This document shows positions 16,155 to 25,364 of a stretch of 56,898 bases of DNA, in pieces. Position 1 is the stretch's first letter. Every line of letters starts with the position of its first letter. The position numbers and the translations under genes are program-made. A model generated the notes under the pieces. It was given only the letters and a program-made list of their open reading frames with translations, did no database searches and was not told the DNA's origin. Where the stretch lies: contig CACFVE010000006.1 of NCBI GenBank assembly GCA_902569735.1, positions 1 through 56,898 on the forward strand, in the 5' to 3' direction. This DNA is from an uncultured Pelagibacteraceae bacterium. Its GTDB lineage: Bacteria > Pseudomonadota > Alphaproteobacteria > Pelagibacterales > Pelagibacteraceae.

Positions 16155-16763
16155 ATGAAAATTGTTATAATTAATCCAAAAATTTCAATAAACAAAAAAA
16201 GAAGAGAAATTAATGATGTAACAGATCAAGCTTTGAATAAATGGCTTATCAATAATTCTTACTATCCAATAGTATTGCCTAATTCAACTATTAAGATTCA
16301 AAAAAAAAAGATTGAATTATTTTTAAAAAGATTGAAACCTAAAGGAATCGTTCTTTCTGGAGGAAACGATGTTACTAAAAACTCTCTAAGATACTATATG
16401 CAATTATTTTTAATACAATTTTCAAAATCAAATCGTATTCCCTTACTTGGTATATGCCAAGGTATGCAAATGCTAGGAGTTTCAGACGGAGCTAAATTGA
16501 TTAGAGTAAAAAATCATGTCAGGGCAAAACATTTGTTAGTTAATTTGACCAATGAAAAATTTCCTATTGAGGCAAATAGTTACCATGATTATTCTTTAAA
16601 AAAATGTCCAAGAAATTATAGAGTTACAACAATAACTAACACTGGAGACATCGAGTCAATTAAACATAAAAAATATTTTATAGAAGGATGGATGTGGCAT
16701 CCTGAAAGAGATATAAAAATTAATAAAATCAATAATTATAGATTAAAAAGATTATTTAAATAA
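16155..16763 (+). CDS. Class I glutamine amidotransferase-fold hydrolase, candidate CDP-glutamine amidohydrolase
   Basis: This 202-residue stand-alone class I amidotransferase-type domain has the nucleophile C101 in LGICQGMQML and H182/E184 in WHPER. It resembles peptidase C26 / gamma-glutamyl hydrolases. In Campylobacter, Cj1417 of the same size splits CDP-L-glutamine to glutamate and cytidine diphosphoramidate. The gene lies six bases after the dikinase and 1 kb before a cytidylyltransferase, the same company as in Campylobacter (Cj1416-Cj1418). No synthase partner domain is nearby that would need ammonia, which argues for a free-standing hydrolase. The substrate is inferred from context. 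Confidence 0.8.
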   Translation: MKIVIINPKISINKKRREINDVTDQALNKWLINNSYYPIVLPNSTIKIQKKKIELFLKRLKPKGIVLSGGNDVTKNSLRYYMQLFLIQFSKSNRIPLLGICQGMQMLGVSDGAKLIRVKNHVRAKHLLVNLTNEKFPIEANSYHDYSLKKCPRNYRVTTITNTGDIESIKHKKYFIEGWMWHPERDIKINKINNYRLKRLFK

Positions 16764-16768
16764 ATTAA

Positions 16769-17713
16769 ATGACTTCAATTAAATCTTATAAAAAAAATAT
16801 TTCTGCTCTTTGGAATAATTATAATTATGTAAAAAAATATGATAATTATAAATATTCTTCTGAAGATGGCATGGCATATTATCTTAACGGCAGAAGAAAG
16901 GTAGTGGTCGAATATTTAAAAAGAATTAGCCATGGAAAAAAAATCACCATGTTAGAATTAGGTTTTGGAGCAGGTCAAAATACTCAGCACTTTATGAGGT
17001 TTTGTAAAAAATTTTATGGAATAGAAATATCAACTCATCAAGTAAATTTTGCAAAAAAAAGAAACAAGTCTGCAGTTAGAAAGGGAAAAGCAAAATTTAT
17101 GGTCGGATCTATGGAAAAAAAATTTAATATAAAAACGAATAGTATTGACGTAATTGTAATAGTAGGAGCGTTACAATATGTAATGGATACCCAAAAATGT
17201 TTTAAGGAGTGCAATAGAGTTTTAAAAAATGATGGTAATCTAATAATAGCGCAGACTAATACTTTTTCAATTAATGATAATATAACAATGAATAAATTTA
17301 TTGTTGGAATGTCACGATTTTTTTTAAAAGAACAATATCAATACTCCCACTCGTTAACAATAAAATCTATCTTAACAGAAACTAAGCTAAAAAAATATTT
17401 TTACAAGTACAGAAATTCTTGGTGGATGAATTCTTGGATCATTAATTCAGGATTTAAAGATAAGTGGAAATTTAAAGTGAAACGAAGATTATATTCTTAT
17501 AGTCGATTAAAAATATTGATTAACAAAAACAACTTTCATGTTCTATCTTCTTGTGGATATCCTTTTTTTTATAATAATCAAAATTTCATAAGTGAAATAA
17601 TCTTTTCATTTCTAGATATTATTTTGGTAAATTTAAATAAAATTTCATTTTTCGCTTTTTTCTTGAGACATATAGGATCAAGTACAATGTTCCTATGTAG
17701 AAAAAAAAAATAA
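16769..17713 (+). CDS. SAM-dependent class I methyltransferase
   Basis: The 314-residue protein has a class I methyltransferase core: motif I LELGFGAGQNT near residue 60, an acidic end of strand 2 (FYGIEIS), and the 'IDVIVIVGALQYVMD' motif near 125, in the ubiE/bioC style. The C-terminal 120 residues are rich in Phe, Tyr and Lys and may bind acceptor. It sits between the amidohydrolase and the cytidylyltransferase of the predicted phosphoramidate pathway. In Campylobacter the phosphoramidate is O-methylated and the pathway cluster includes two methyltransferases, so O-methylation of the phosphoramidate is a sensible guess; methylation of a sugar hydroxyl is the alternative. Confidence 0.8.
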   Translation: MTSIKSYKKNISALWNNYNYVKKYDNYKYSSEDGMAYYLNGRRKVVVEYLKRISHGKKITMLELGFGAGQNTQHFMRFCKKFYGIEISTHQVNFAKKRNKSAVRKGKAKFMVGSMEKKFNIKTNSIDVIVIVGALQYVMDTQKCFKECNRVLKNDGNLIIAQTNTFSINDNITMNKFIVGMSRFFLKEQYQYSHSLTIKSILTETKLKKYFYKYRNSWWMNSWIINSGFKDKWKFKVKRRLYSYSRLKILINKNNFHVLSSCGYPFFYNNQNFISEIIFSFLDIILVNLNKISFFAFFLRHIGSSTMFLCRKKK

Positions 17714-17720
17714 TTTAACT

Positions 17721-18458
17721 ATGCAAGGACTTATTTTAGCAGCTGGTAGAGGCTCGCGTTTAAAACAACTAACTCAAAAAAAACCAAAGTCATTTAACAA
17801 ATATAAAGACAAAAGATACATCGATATAATTATAAATAATTTTATTACCAATAAAATCCATAAAATTAATATTGTTGTTGGGTATAAAAAACATTTTTTT
17901 CAAGATATTAAATGTAAAAAAATATTAAATTCTCGATGGCAAAAAACAAGTATATTTTTTTCCCTTTATTGTGCGAGAAAAATTTTATCCCATAATACTT
18001 GCCTAGTCTCTTATTCGGATATTATCTATAAAGAAAGAGCGTTAAAAATTCTTAAAAGGAAAAAAGGAGATATTGTTTTTTTAAATAATACAAATTGGAA
18101 AAAAACATGGAAAAAAAGATTTAAAAACCCCTTAAGAGATCTGGAGAACTTTGAATACGTAAAAACAAAAAAAGGAAATTTTCTAACAAAAATTGGAGGA
18201 AGGCCAAAAAGCATTACTTCAATTAAAGGTCAATTTTCAGGACTTTTGAAGATTACTCCAGCTGGGTGGAAAAAAGTTCTAGGATTTATCAAAAAAGAAA
18301 AAATCAATATTAACAAATTGGATATTACTTCTTTTTTTTCAAAGTTTGTAAAAAAGTATCAACGTGTGATAAAGATTGTAGATTATAAAGATATGTGGTT
18401 TGAGGTTGATACAGTTGAAGATTTTAAAATACTTAATTCAAAAAAAAATTTGATATGA
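17721..18458 (+). CDS. Nucleotidyltransferase, candidate CTP:phosphoglutamine cytidylyltransferase
   Basis: This 245-residue protein opens with MQGLILAAGRGSRL and a KPKSF segment, the nucleotide-binding site of the LicC/sugar-phosphate nucleotidyltransferase family. It also has a metal-site 'SYSDIIY' near residue 97, a W..RF.NPL.D segment near residue 135, and WFEVDT near the end. In Campylobacter the homologous Cj1416 couples CTP to L-glutamine phosphate, giving CDP-L-glutamine. Together with the dikinase and amidohydrolase upstream it would complete CDP-phosphoramidate formation. The stop overlaps the ATG of legB by four bases. Phosphocholine cytidylyltransferase (LicC) is the main alternative, but no choline kinase is visible. 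Confidence 0.78.
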   Translation: MQGLILAAGRGSRLKQLTQKKPKSFNKYKDKRYIDIIINNFITNKIHKINIVVGYKKHFFQDIKCKKILNSRWQKTSIFFSLYCARKILSHNTCLVSYSDIIYKERALKILKRKKGDIVFLNNTNWKKTWKKRFKNPLRDLENFEYVKTKKGNFLTKIGGRPKSITSIKGQFSGLLKITPAGWKKVLGFIKKEKININKLDITSFFSKFVKKYQRVIKIVDYKDMWFEVDTVEDFKILNSKKNLI

Positions 18459-19447
18459 AAATTTTAGTAACTGGCGCAGAAGGTTTTATTGGTTCTCATT
18501 TGATAGAAGGACTTATAAAAAAAAGATATAAAGTAAAGGCCCTTGTATTATATAATTCTTTTAACTCTTTGGGTTGGATAGATACTTTGCCAGATAAAAC
18601 AAGAAAAAAAATTGAAATTGCTTTAGGCGACATTAGAGATAAAGAGTTTATTGATAAATATTTAAAAGATGTTGATGTTGTAATAAATTTAGCGGCTTTA
18701 ATCAGCATCCCTTATTCATATCAAGCTAGCAGATCTTATATTGACACTAATGTAAACGGATTACTTAATATATTGACTGCATCACTTTCTTCTAAAGTGA
18801 AACAGGTTATTCAAATTTCAACAAGTGAAGTTTATGGAACTCCAAAAAAAGTTCCAATCAAAGAAGATTTTCCACTTAATGCCCAATCCCCCTATGCCGC
18901 AAGTAAGATTGCTGCTGACCAACTAGCTCTGTCATTTCATAAGTCCTTTGGTTTACCTGTATCTATCATAAGGCCATTTAATACTTATGGTCCAAGACAA
19001 TCTACAAGAGCAATCATTCCAACAATAATTACGCAAGCTTTGCAAAATAAAAAAATTGAAATCGGATCACTATTTCCAAAAAGAGACTTGCTTTTTGTTG
19101 AGGATACTGTGAATGGCATAATTGCAGCTATAGGCAACAAAAGAAGTTTAGGAAAAGTAATCAATCTTGGATCAGGTTTTGAAATTTCGATTAAAGATCT
19201 TGCAAATAAAATTTGTAAAATTTTAGGAATAAAAAAGAAGTTAAAACATAGCAAATTAAGAGTTAGACCAAAAAAAAGCGAGGTACAAAGATTATTGGCA
19301 TCAACTAAGGAAGCAAAAAAAATTCTTAGGTGGTCACCAAAAATCAAGGGAATTAAAGGTTTAGAATCAGGTTTAACAAAAACTATACTTTGGTTTAAGC
19401 AAAAAAAAAATTTGAAAAATTATAAAAGCTCTAATTACAATTATTAA
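18455..19447 (+). CDS. legB: Nucleotide-GlcNAc 4,6-dehydratase of the legionaminate pathway
   Basis: This 330-residue extended SDR has the NAD motif GAEGFIGSH (residues 7-15), a YAASK catalytic Tyr-Lys near residue 147 and a LYNSFNSLGWIDTL segment that is characteristic of LegB-type enzymes. LegB converts GDP-N-acetylglucosamine to the 4-keto-6-deoxy sugar at the start of CMP-legionaminate synthesis. It overlaps the upstream nucleotidyltransferase by four bases and is followed directly by legI, legG, ptmE and legF, all of the same pathway. The donor nucleotide (GDP, as in Campylobacter) is inferred from the presence of PtmE. Confidence 0.88.
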   Translation: MKILVTGAEGFIGSHLIEGLIKKRYKVKALVLYNSFNSLGWIDTLPDKTRKKIEIALGDIRDKEFIDKYLKDVDVVINLAALISIPYSYQASRSYIDTNVNGLLNILTASLSSKVKQVIQISTSEVYGTPKKVPIKEDFPLNAQSPYAASKIAADQLALSFHKSFGLPVSIIRPFNTYGPRQSTRAIIPTIITQALQNKKIEIGSLFPKRDLLFVEDTVNGIIAAIGNKRSLGKVINLGSGFEISIKDLANKICKILGIKKKLKHSKLRVRPKKSEVQRLLASTKEAKKILRWSPKIKGIKGLESGLTKTILWFKQKKNLKNYKSSNYNY

Positions 19448-20455
19448 ATGGTTAATAATAAAATATTGATAATAGCTGAAGCTGGCATCAATCATAATGG
19501 CAATCTTAAACAAGCTTTAAAAATGGTTGATATAGCTTCTAAAGCTAAAGCTGATTTTGTGAAGTTTCAAACTTTTGATCCTGAGTCATTAACAACAAAA
19601 AATCTTGGATTAGCAGATTATCAAAAAAAAGGTTCTAATAAAAAAACACATTTAAAACTTTTAAAGTCATTAATGTTATCAAAAAAAGATTTCAAGAAAA
19701 TTATTGCTAGATGTAAAAAAAAAAAAATTAAATTTTTATCTAGTCCATTTGATATTGGGAGTATAAAAATTTTAAAAAATTTAAAAGTAAAAATATTTAA
19801 AATACCATCTGGAGAAATTAATAATATTCCTTATCTAAGATATATCGGTTCGCTCAAAAAAAAGATTATATTGTCAACTGGTATGAGCAATTTTTCAGAA
19901 GTTAAAAACGCAATAAAAATCTTGACTAAAAATGGAACCAAGAGAAAAGATATTTTTGTATTACATTGTAACACAGAATATCCTGCAAATATAAAAAAAC
20001 TTAATTTAATGTCGATTAAATATTTAAAAGACAAAACCAAAATGAGAGTTGGATTCTCAGATCATAGCTTAGGATATGAAGCTTCTTTAATTTCTCTTGT
20101 TCTTGGAGCCACAGTTTTTGAAAAACATTTTACATTAAATAAATTTTCTAAAGGCCCAGATCACAAAGCAAGTTTATCTCCAAAAGAATTAATTGAATAT
20201 GTCAAAAAAATAAAACTATTTTATCTTAGTATAGGACAGTATCAAAAAAAACCATATAAAGAAGAATTAAAGATTTCTAAAATAGCAAGAAAACAAATTG
20301 TTGCATTCACTAATATTAATAGAGGAGACAAATTCACAGAAAAAAATATTACAACAAAAAGAGCAAAAAAGGGAATTTCAGCCTCAAATTGGGATAAATT
20401 AATTGGTAGAATCTCAAAATATAATTTTAAAGAAAATCAAAATATCAAAATATAA
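19448..20455 (+). CDS. legI: NeuB-type legionaminic acid synthase
   Basis: The protein has 335 residues, the length of stand-alone NeuB/LegI. It begins IIAEAGINHNG, then carries VKFQTF, SSPFD, KIPSGEINN, LSTGMS, HCNTEYP and SDHSLG, the conserved set for PEP condensation with an N-acyl mannosamine-type sugar. The last 60 residues are the SAF domain. It starts immediately after the legB stop. This is the second NeuB-type enzyme of the window; the other is fused to a cytidylyltransferase at 3638. An A13 homopolymer at 19715-19727 encodes a Lys run and could slip. Assignment to legionaminate rather than sialate or pseudaminate comes from neighbours. Confidence 0.88.
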   Translation: MVNNKILIIAEAGINHNGNLKQALKMVDIASKAKADFVKFQTFDPESLTTKNLGLADYQKKGSNKKTHLKLLKSLMLSKKDFKKIIARCKKKKIKFLSSPFDIGSIKILKNLKVKIFKIPSGEINNIPYLRYIGSLKKKIILSTGMSNFSEVKNAIKILTKNGTKRKDIFVLHCNTEYPANIKKLNLMSIKYLKDKTKMRVGFSDHSLGYEASLISLVLGATVFEKHFTLNKFSKGPDHKASLSPKELIEYVKKIKLFYLSIGQYQKKPYKEELKISKIARKQIVAFTNINRGDKFTEKNITTKRAKKGISASNWDKLIGRISKYNFKENQNIKI

Positions 20456-20458
20456 TTT

Positions 20459-21616
20459 ATGAAAATTTGCACGGTTACAGGATCAAGGGCTGAATTTTAT
20501 ATCTTAAAAAATTTAATTCGAAAATTTGAAAAAAAAAAATTTTTTAATCATCATCTTATAGTTACAGGGGCACACAATTCAAAAATTTTTGGTAATACAA
20601 TTAAACAAATCAGAAAAGAAAAAGTTAAGATTGGAAGTAAAATTAATATTAAAGTTAAAAATGATAGTGAGGCTGACATATCAAAGTCATTTGCTATAGG
20701 AGTTAAATTATTTTCGGAAGCACTTTTAAAAATCAAACCAGATATTTTATTAATTCTTGGTGATAGATATGAAATTTATTCTGCTGCAATAGCCGCTTGT
20801 TTTAATAGAATTCCTATTGGCCATATACAGGGAGGAGAGAGAACCGAAGGAGCTATAGATGAAGCAATTAGACATTCAATAACTAAATTATCTCATATAC
20901 ATTTTGTATCTACTAATGATTATTTTAAAAGAGTTAAACAATTAGGAGAAAATAAAAAAAACATCTTTAATGTTGGCTCAATGGGTGTGGAGTCTTTAAA
21001 GCTAATTAATTTTTTCAATCGAAATGAATTAGAAAAAAAATTGAAATTAAAATTCAATAAAAAAAATTTGCTTATTACTTTTCATCCAGAGTCATTAAAA
21101 TCTAAAAATGAAAATAAAAAAAAAATTAAAGAACTTCTAAAAAGTTTAAAAAACTTGCCTGATACTACTCTAATATTTACAATGCCAGGGGCTGATACTA
21201 ATTTTAAAATGGTAGTTCAAGAAATTAAACAATTCATTTCGAAAAATAAGAACAGCTACTTTTTTAAATCACTAGGAGATAAGCTATATTTTTCATTATG
21301 TAATGAAGTAGATTTAATGTTTGGAAATTCTTCTAGCGGAATCATTGAGATGCCATCATTTAAAAAAGGAACAATTAATATTGGAGATAGACAAAAAGGG
21401 AGAATTAAAGCTAAATCAGTTTTAAATGTTGATTTTGATGAAATAAAAATCAGAGAAAAAATCAGATATTCTTATTCCAAAAAGTTTAGTATCATTTTAA
21501 AGACAACTAAAAATCCTTATGATCAAGGAAAAAGTTCAGAAAAAATTATAAAAATTTTAAAAAAAATAGATTTACATAATATTTTAAACAAGAAGTTTTG
21601 TGATTACAAAAGATAA
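20459..21616 (+). CDS. legG: Hydrolysing nucleotide-sugar 2-epimerase (NeuC/LegG type)
   Basis: This 385-residue GT-B-fold enzyme begins CTVTGSRAEFYIL and holds GDRYEIYSAAIAA, HIQGGERTEGAIDEAIRH, and the GNSSSGIIEMPSF donor-binding motif near residue 295. These are the signatures of hydrolysing UDP/GDP-GlcNAc 2-epimerases, which invert C2 and release the free sugar for the synthase. In the legionaminate route LegG makes the 2,4-diacylamino-mannose that LegI uses. The gene lies three bases after legI. It may also feed the fused synthase at 3638, which has no epimerase beside it. Confidence 0.87.
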   Translation: MKICTVTGSRAEFYILKNLIRKFEKKKFFNHHLIVTGAHNSKIFGNTIKQIRKEKVKIGSKINIKVKNDSEADISKSFAIGVKLFSEALLKIKPDILLILGDRYEIYSAAIAACFNRIPIGHIQGGERTEGAIDEAIRHSITKLSHIHFVSTNDYFKRVKQLGENKKNIFNVGSMGVESLKLINFFNRNELEKKLKLKFNKKNLLITFHPESLKSKNENKKKIKELLKSLKNLPDTTLIFTMPGADTNFKMVVQEIKQFISKNKNSYFFKSLGDKLYFSLCNEVDLMFGNSSSGIIEMPSFKKGTINIGDRQKGRIKAKSVLNVDFDEIKIREKIRYSYSKKFSIILKTTKNPYDQGKSSEKIIKILKKIDLHNILNKKFCDYKR

Positions 21617-21618
21617 AT

Positions 21619-22671
21619 ATGAAAACTCAAAGTAATTTATTTGTTAAAAAAAGTGATACGATTAAAAAAGCTATAATTAAAATTAGAAGTAATGGCACGC
21701 GAACAGTAGTGGTCATTGATAATAAAAAAAATTTACTCGGGACGCTGACTGAAGGAGATATTCAAAAAGCTCTTTTAAAAAAAAAAAATATTAATGCATC
21801 AATTAATTCTTTATACAACCAAAATCCAATAAAAATAAATATCAAGAAAATAAATAAAGAAAAAATTTCAAAAATATTTATTGAAGGACAATATGGAGCT
21901 TTACCTGTCGTTGACTCAAGAAATGTTGTGCAGAAAGTGATCACTTGGTCTCATATTTTTAATTCAAGACAAGACAAATTTGATCTTAAAAACATAGATG
22001 TAGTTATTATGGCAGGAGGCAAAGGAGAAAGGTTAAAACCATTTACTGAAATTTTACCAAAACCCTTAATCCCTATTAATTCTAAACCAATGTTAGAACA
22101 TATAATTGATAATTTTACTTATTTTAATTTTTGTAAATTTCACTTAATTTTAAATCATCAGGCAAATTTAATAAAATCATACTTTCAGTTAGAAAACAAA
22201 AATTACAAAATTAATTTTATTAAAGAACCAAAACCTTTAGGAACAGCTGGAGGAATATTTTTTGCTAAAAAAATCAATTCAGATAATTTTATAATTACAA
22301 ATTGTGATACGTTATTTAAAATCGATTATACAAAATTTTATGATTTCCATAAAAAGAATGATAACTTTATCACTCTTGCAGTTTCAAAAAAACAACACAC
22401 ATTTCCTTATGGATTTTGTAAATTGAAATTAAATAATTTAATTTCAATTGAAGAGAAACCAAAATTTCATTTCATTGCTAATACTGGTTTATATTTTGTA
22501 AAAAAAGAAATAATAAAGTTATTACCAAAGAACAAAAAATTTGAAATGACTGAATTAATTGAGAAATGTCTAAAATTAAAAAAAAAAACCGGTGTTTTTC
22601 AAATATCTGCTGACTCTTGGACTGATCTAGGACAAATGTCAGATCTCAAAAAAGCTTACAAGGAAATTTAA
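21619..22671 (+). CDS. ptmE: Glucosamine-1-phosphate guanylyltransferase-like protein, CBS plus nucleotidyltransferase
   Basis: The 350-residue protein has two CBS repeats (residues 5-120; GTLTEGDIQKALL, ALPVVDSRNVV) followed by a sugar-phosphate nucleotidyltransferase domain from about 126 (VVIMAGGKGERLKPFT, LPKPLIPI, NCDTLF). This fusion is typical of PtmE, which makes GDP-glucosamine in the Campylobacter legionaminate pathway and explains why that route uses GDP sugars. The CBS pair may sense a nucleotide. It lies between legG and legF. An A12 run at 21777-21788 lies in the coding region. Confidence 0.86.
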   Translation: MKTQSNLFVKKSDTIKKAIIKIRSNGTRTVVVIDNKKNLLGTLTEGDIQKALLKKKNINASINSLYNQNPIKINIKKINKEKISKIFIEGQYGALPVVDSRNVVQKVITWSHIFNSRQDKFDLKNIDVVIMAGGKGERLKPFTEILPKPLIPINSKPMLEHIIDNFTYFNFCKFHLILNHQANLIKSYFQLENKNYKINFIKEPKPLGTAGGIFFAKKINSDNFIITNCDTLFKIDYTKFYDFHKKNDNFITLAVSKKQHTFPYGFCKLKLNNLISIEEKPKFHFIANTGLYFVKKEIIKLLPKNKKFEMTELIEKCLKLKKKTGVFQISADSWTDLGQMSDLKKAYKEI

Positions 22672-22676
22672 AAGGT

Positions 22677-23417
22677 ATGAATATAATATGCACAATATGT
22701 GCCAGAGGGGGATCTAAAGGGCTTACAAACAAAGCTTTAAGAAAAATCAATAAAAAACCATTAATATCTTACACAATAAAACAAGCAATAAAATCAAATG
22801 TGTTTGATGAAATTGTAGTTTCAACGGACTCAAAAAAAATTCAAAAAGTTGCAAAATATTATGGAGCAAAATCATGGTTTTTGAGACCAAAAAAATTTTC
22901 TCACGATAGAAGCTCTAAATTATTAGCTATTAGACATGCTTTAACTGAGTCAGAAAATTATTTTAACAAAAAATTCAAAATTTGTGTGGACTTGGATATC
23001 ACTGCTCCTCTAAGAAAAATACAAGATATAAAAAAAGCAATTAAAGAATTTAAGAAAAAAAAGAGCAATAATCTTGTTTCAGTTTGTTATGCAAGAAGAA
23101 ATCCATATTTTAATATGGTTGAGAAGCATAAAAACGTAGTGCAACTTGTTAAAAACATAAAAAATTCCAACAAATTTTCAAGAAGCTTTACTTCAGATTT
23201 TAATATTACTCGAAGACAAGATGCTCCAACTGTTTATGAAATGAATGCTTCAATCTACATATTTACAAGAGAAACTTTAATAAAAAAAATCAAATTATTG
23301 AACAAAAAAACTTCTTTGTTTGTAATGCCAAGACAAAGATCTATTGATATAGATGATATTTATGATTTAAATCTTGTAAAAATATTAATTAAAGATGATA
23401 AAAAATTATTTAAATAA
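22677..23417 (+). CDS. legF: CMP-legionaminate synthetase (NeuA-type cytidylyltransferase)
   Basis: The 246-residue protein begins ICTICARGGSKGLTNKALRKI, matching the CTP-binding A-R-x-G-S-K-G-x-x-x-K-N motif with the usual Asn replaced by Ala, then has VSTDS, DITAPLR, a RRQDAPTVYEMNASIYIF segment and SIDIDD for metal binding. It activates the nonulosonic acid with CTP. It follows ptmE after five bases. Unlike the compact cytidylyltransferase domain of the fusion at 3638, this one is full length, so the window encodes two distinct activating enzymes. Confidence 0.87.
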   Translation: MNIICTICARGGSKGLTNKALRKINKKPLISYTIKQAIKSNVFDEIVVSTDSKKIQKVAKYYGAKSWFLRPKKFSHDRSSKLLAIRHALTESENYFNKKFKICVDLDITAPLRKIQDIKKAIKEFKKKKSNNLVSVCYARRNPYFNMVEKHKNVVQLVKNIKNSNKFSRSFTSDFNITRRQDAPTVYEMNASIYIFTRETLIKKIKLLNKKTSLFVMPRQRSIDIDDIYDLNLVKILIKDDKKLFK

Positions 23418-24210
23418 ATTTTCTTTAAAAAAGAAAAAAGCTTATATAATCGGAGGGTGCGGTCTTCTTGGATCAGAAATTACAGAAGCTCTTTTATCCG
23501 CATCATCTCAAGTTTATGTCTTCGATAATGATAAAAAAAAAGGCAATCTTTTAAAGAAAAAATTTATTAATAACAAATTTACTTTTATTCATTTCGATTT
23601 AGAAAATCTTTATCAAGCCGATAAAAAAATGCGAAATTTTATAAAAAAAAACGGTTGTCCAGATATTTTTATCAATTGTTCGTATCCAGCTACAAAAGAA
23701 TGGAAGTTAAGTTCTTTTAAAAAAAATAGTTTAAACTTATTAAGAAAAAATATTGATTTACATTTAAATTCTTACACATGGTTATCTTTTAAAATATGTG
23801 AGGCAATGAGACAAAAAAAAATTCCTGGATCAGTAATAATGTTCGGTTCAATTTATGGATTAGTTGGACAAAATATGTCAATTTATAAAAATACAAAAAT
23901 TTCTGAAAATATGAATTATTCTATAATAAAGGGAGGAATTATAAATTTTTCTAGGCAACTAGCTTCTTACTACGGAAATTATAATATAAGAGTTAACTCT
24001 ATTTGTCCAGGAGGGATAGTTGGTCACACAAAAGGTTTGGGCAAAAAACAAGATAAAACTTTTTTAAATAATTATAAAAAAAATTGTCCCATGAAAAGAT
24101 TAGGCTCTCCCGAAGATGTGGCTTCTTCTGCTTTATTTCTTGCTTCAGATGCTTCATCTTACATCACTGGCACAACTTTTATAATTGATGGTGGTTGGAC
24201 AGCTATCTAA
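23395..24210 (+). CDS. ptmA: Short-chain dehydrogenase/reductase, PtmA-like
   Basis: This 271-residue classical SDR has the nucleotide-binding GGCGLLGSE motif, an NYSIIKGG active-site Tyr-Lys near residue 180, SICPGGI, and an SYITGTTFIIDGGWT C-terminus typical of the family. It overlaps legF by 23 bases. PtmA-like SDRs travel with legionaminate genes in Campylobacter flagellar loci, where their exact step is not settled as far as I recall. A role in making or altering the amino-sugar precursor is likely; the reaction is not assigned here. Confidence 0.78.
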   Translation: MIKNYLNKFSLKKKKAYIIGGCGLLGSEITEALLSASSQVYVFDNDKKKGNLLKKKFINNKFTFIHFDLENLYQADKKMRNFIKKNGCPDIFINCSYPATKEWKLSSFKKNSLNLLRKNIDLHLNSYTWLSFKICEAMRQKKIPGSVIMFGSIYGLVGQNMSIYKNTKISENMNYSIIKGGIINFSRQLASYYGNYNIRVNSICPGGIVGHTKGLGKKQDKTFLNNYKKNCPMKRLGSPEDVASSALFLASDASSYITGTTFIIDGGWTAI

Positions 24211-24218
24211 ATCTTCTA

Positions 24219-25352
24219 ATGAGTAAAACTAATAACAAAAATATTTTTTGGTGTAAAAACTGCCTTAACATGTCTACTAGACCAAGAATAACTTTTGATG
24301 AAAGAGGATTTTGTAATGCATGTCAATGGATGGAAGAAAAACAAAAGCTAAATTGGCCTGAAAGAGAAAAGTATCTTAAAAAAATTTTAAACGAGACCAA
24401 AAAAAATAAAAAAGGAAATTATGATTGCATAGTTCCGTGCAGTGGAGGAAAAGATGGTTCGTATGTAGCGTATCAACTTAGGGATAAATATGAAATGAAT
24501 GTTTTAACAGTAACTGTAAGACCCCCGCTTGAGCTCGACGTAGGTGAAAAAAATTTAAAAAATTTTACTAAAACCAAAGATAATTTTGAACATATGCATA
24601 TAACAACTAACAATAAATCTATGCAAAAAATGAATAAACTTGGATTCATTGAAAAAGGCTCACCTTATTATGGATGGATAGTTACAGTTTTTACTTCAAT
24701 AATAAGAACTGCATTAGCCCATAAAATTGATTTAGTTTTTTATGGAGAAGATGGGGAAATTGAATATGGTGGCTCTACTCAAAATAAAAATAATCCAATT
24801 TTTGACTTTAAATACATAGTAAAGAACTATTTTGAAGGAGATCATCAAAAAATTTGTAAAAAAAGCGGTCTAAGTAAAAATGAATTACATCATTTTACTC
24901 TAGATGAAAAAGAATTTAACAAAAATAATTTAAAACTTACTCATTGGGGCTATTATGAACCTTGGGATCCTTATAGAAACTATTTATTTGTCAAAGAAAA
25001 GTATACATTCCAAGAAACTGAGACAGCAAATGTTGGAACTTTTACCAATTTTGCACAAAACGACCAATCAATTTTCGCATTACATACTTATTTAATGTAT
25101 CTAAAATTTGGCTTTGGTAGAGCTACTCAAGATGCTGGAATAGAAATAAGGAGAGGAGCTATGACCAGAGAGCAAGGAAAAAATTTGGTAAATTTATACG
25201 ATAATCAATATCCAGATAAATTTGAGAGTTTATATTTAGATTATTATCAGATGACAAAAGACGAATTTCAAAATGTTTTGGACAATCATGCAAATAAAGA
25301 TCTATTTGAAAAAAAAAACGGACGATGGTCTCCAAAATTTAAAATTTCATAA
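24219..25352 (+). CDS. N-acetyl sugar amidotransferase (PseA/WbpG family)
   Basis: The protein (377 residues from the ATG at 24219, preferred over the upstream start at 24195 that would overlap ptmA) has two zinc-type pairs, CKNC and CNAC, within residues 10-40 and a PP-loop ATPase motif PCSGGKDGSY near residue 75. Family members adenylate the acetamido group of a sugar and replace its oxygen with ammonia, giving an acetamidino (amidine) group, as in acetamidino-pseudaminate or Pseudomonas O5 sugars. HisH- and HisF-like genes follow directly and should supply the ammonia. So the nonulosonic acid made here is probably amidinated. Confidence 0.88.
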   Translation: MSKTNNKNIFWCKNCLNMSTRPRITFDERGFCNACQWMEEKQKLNWPEREKYLKKILNETKKNKKGNYDCIVPCSGGKDGSYVAYQLRDKYEMNVLTVTVRPPLELDVGEKNLKNFTKTKDNFEHMHITTNNKSMQKMNKLGFIEKGSPYYGWIVTVFTSIIRTALAHKIDLVFYGEDGEIEYGGSTQNKNNPIFDFKYIVKNYFEGDHQKICKKSGLSKNELHHFTLDEKEFNKNNLKLTHWGYYEPWDPYRNYLFVKEKYTFQETETANVGTFTNFAQNDQSIFALHTYLMYLKFGFGRATQDAGIEIRRGAMTREQGKNLVNLYDNQYPDKFESLYLDYYQMTKDEFQNVLDNHANKDLFEKKNGRWSPKFKIS

Positions 25353-25364
25353 ACAATATCTAAA

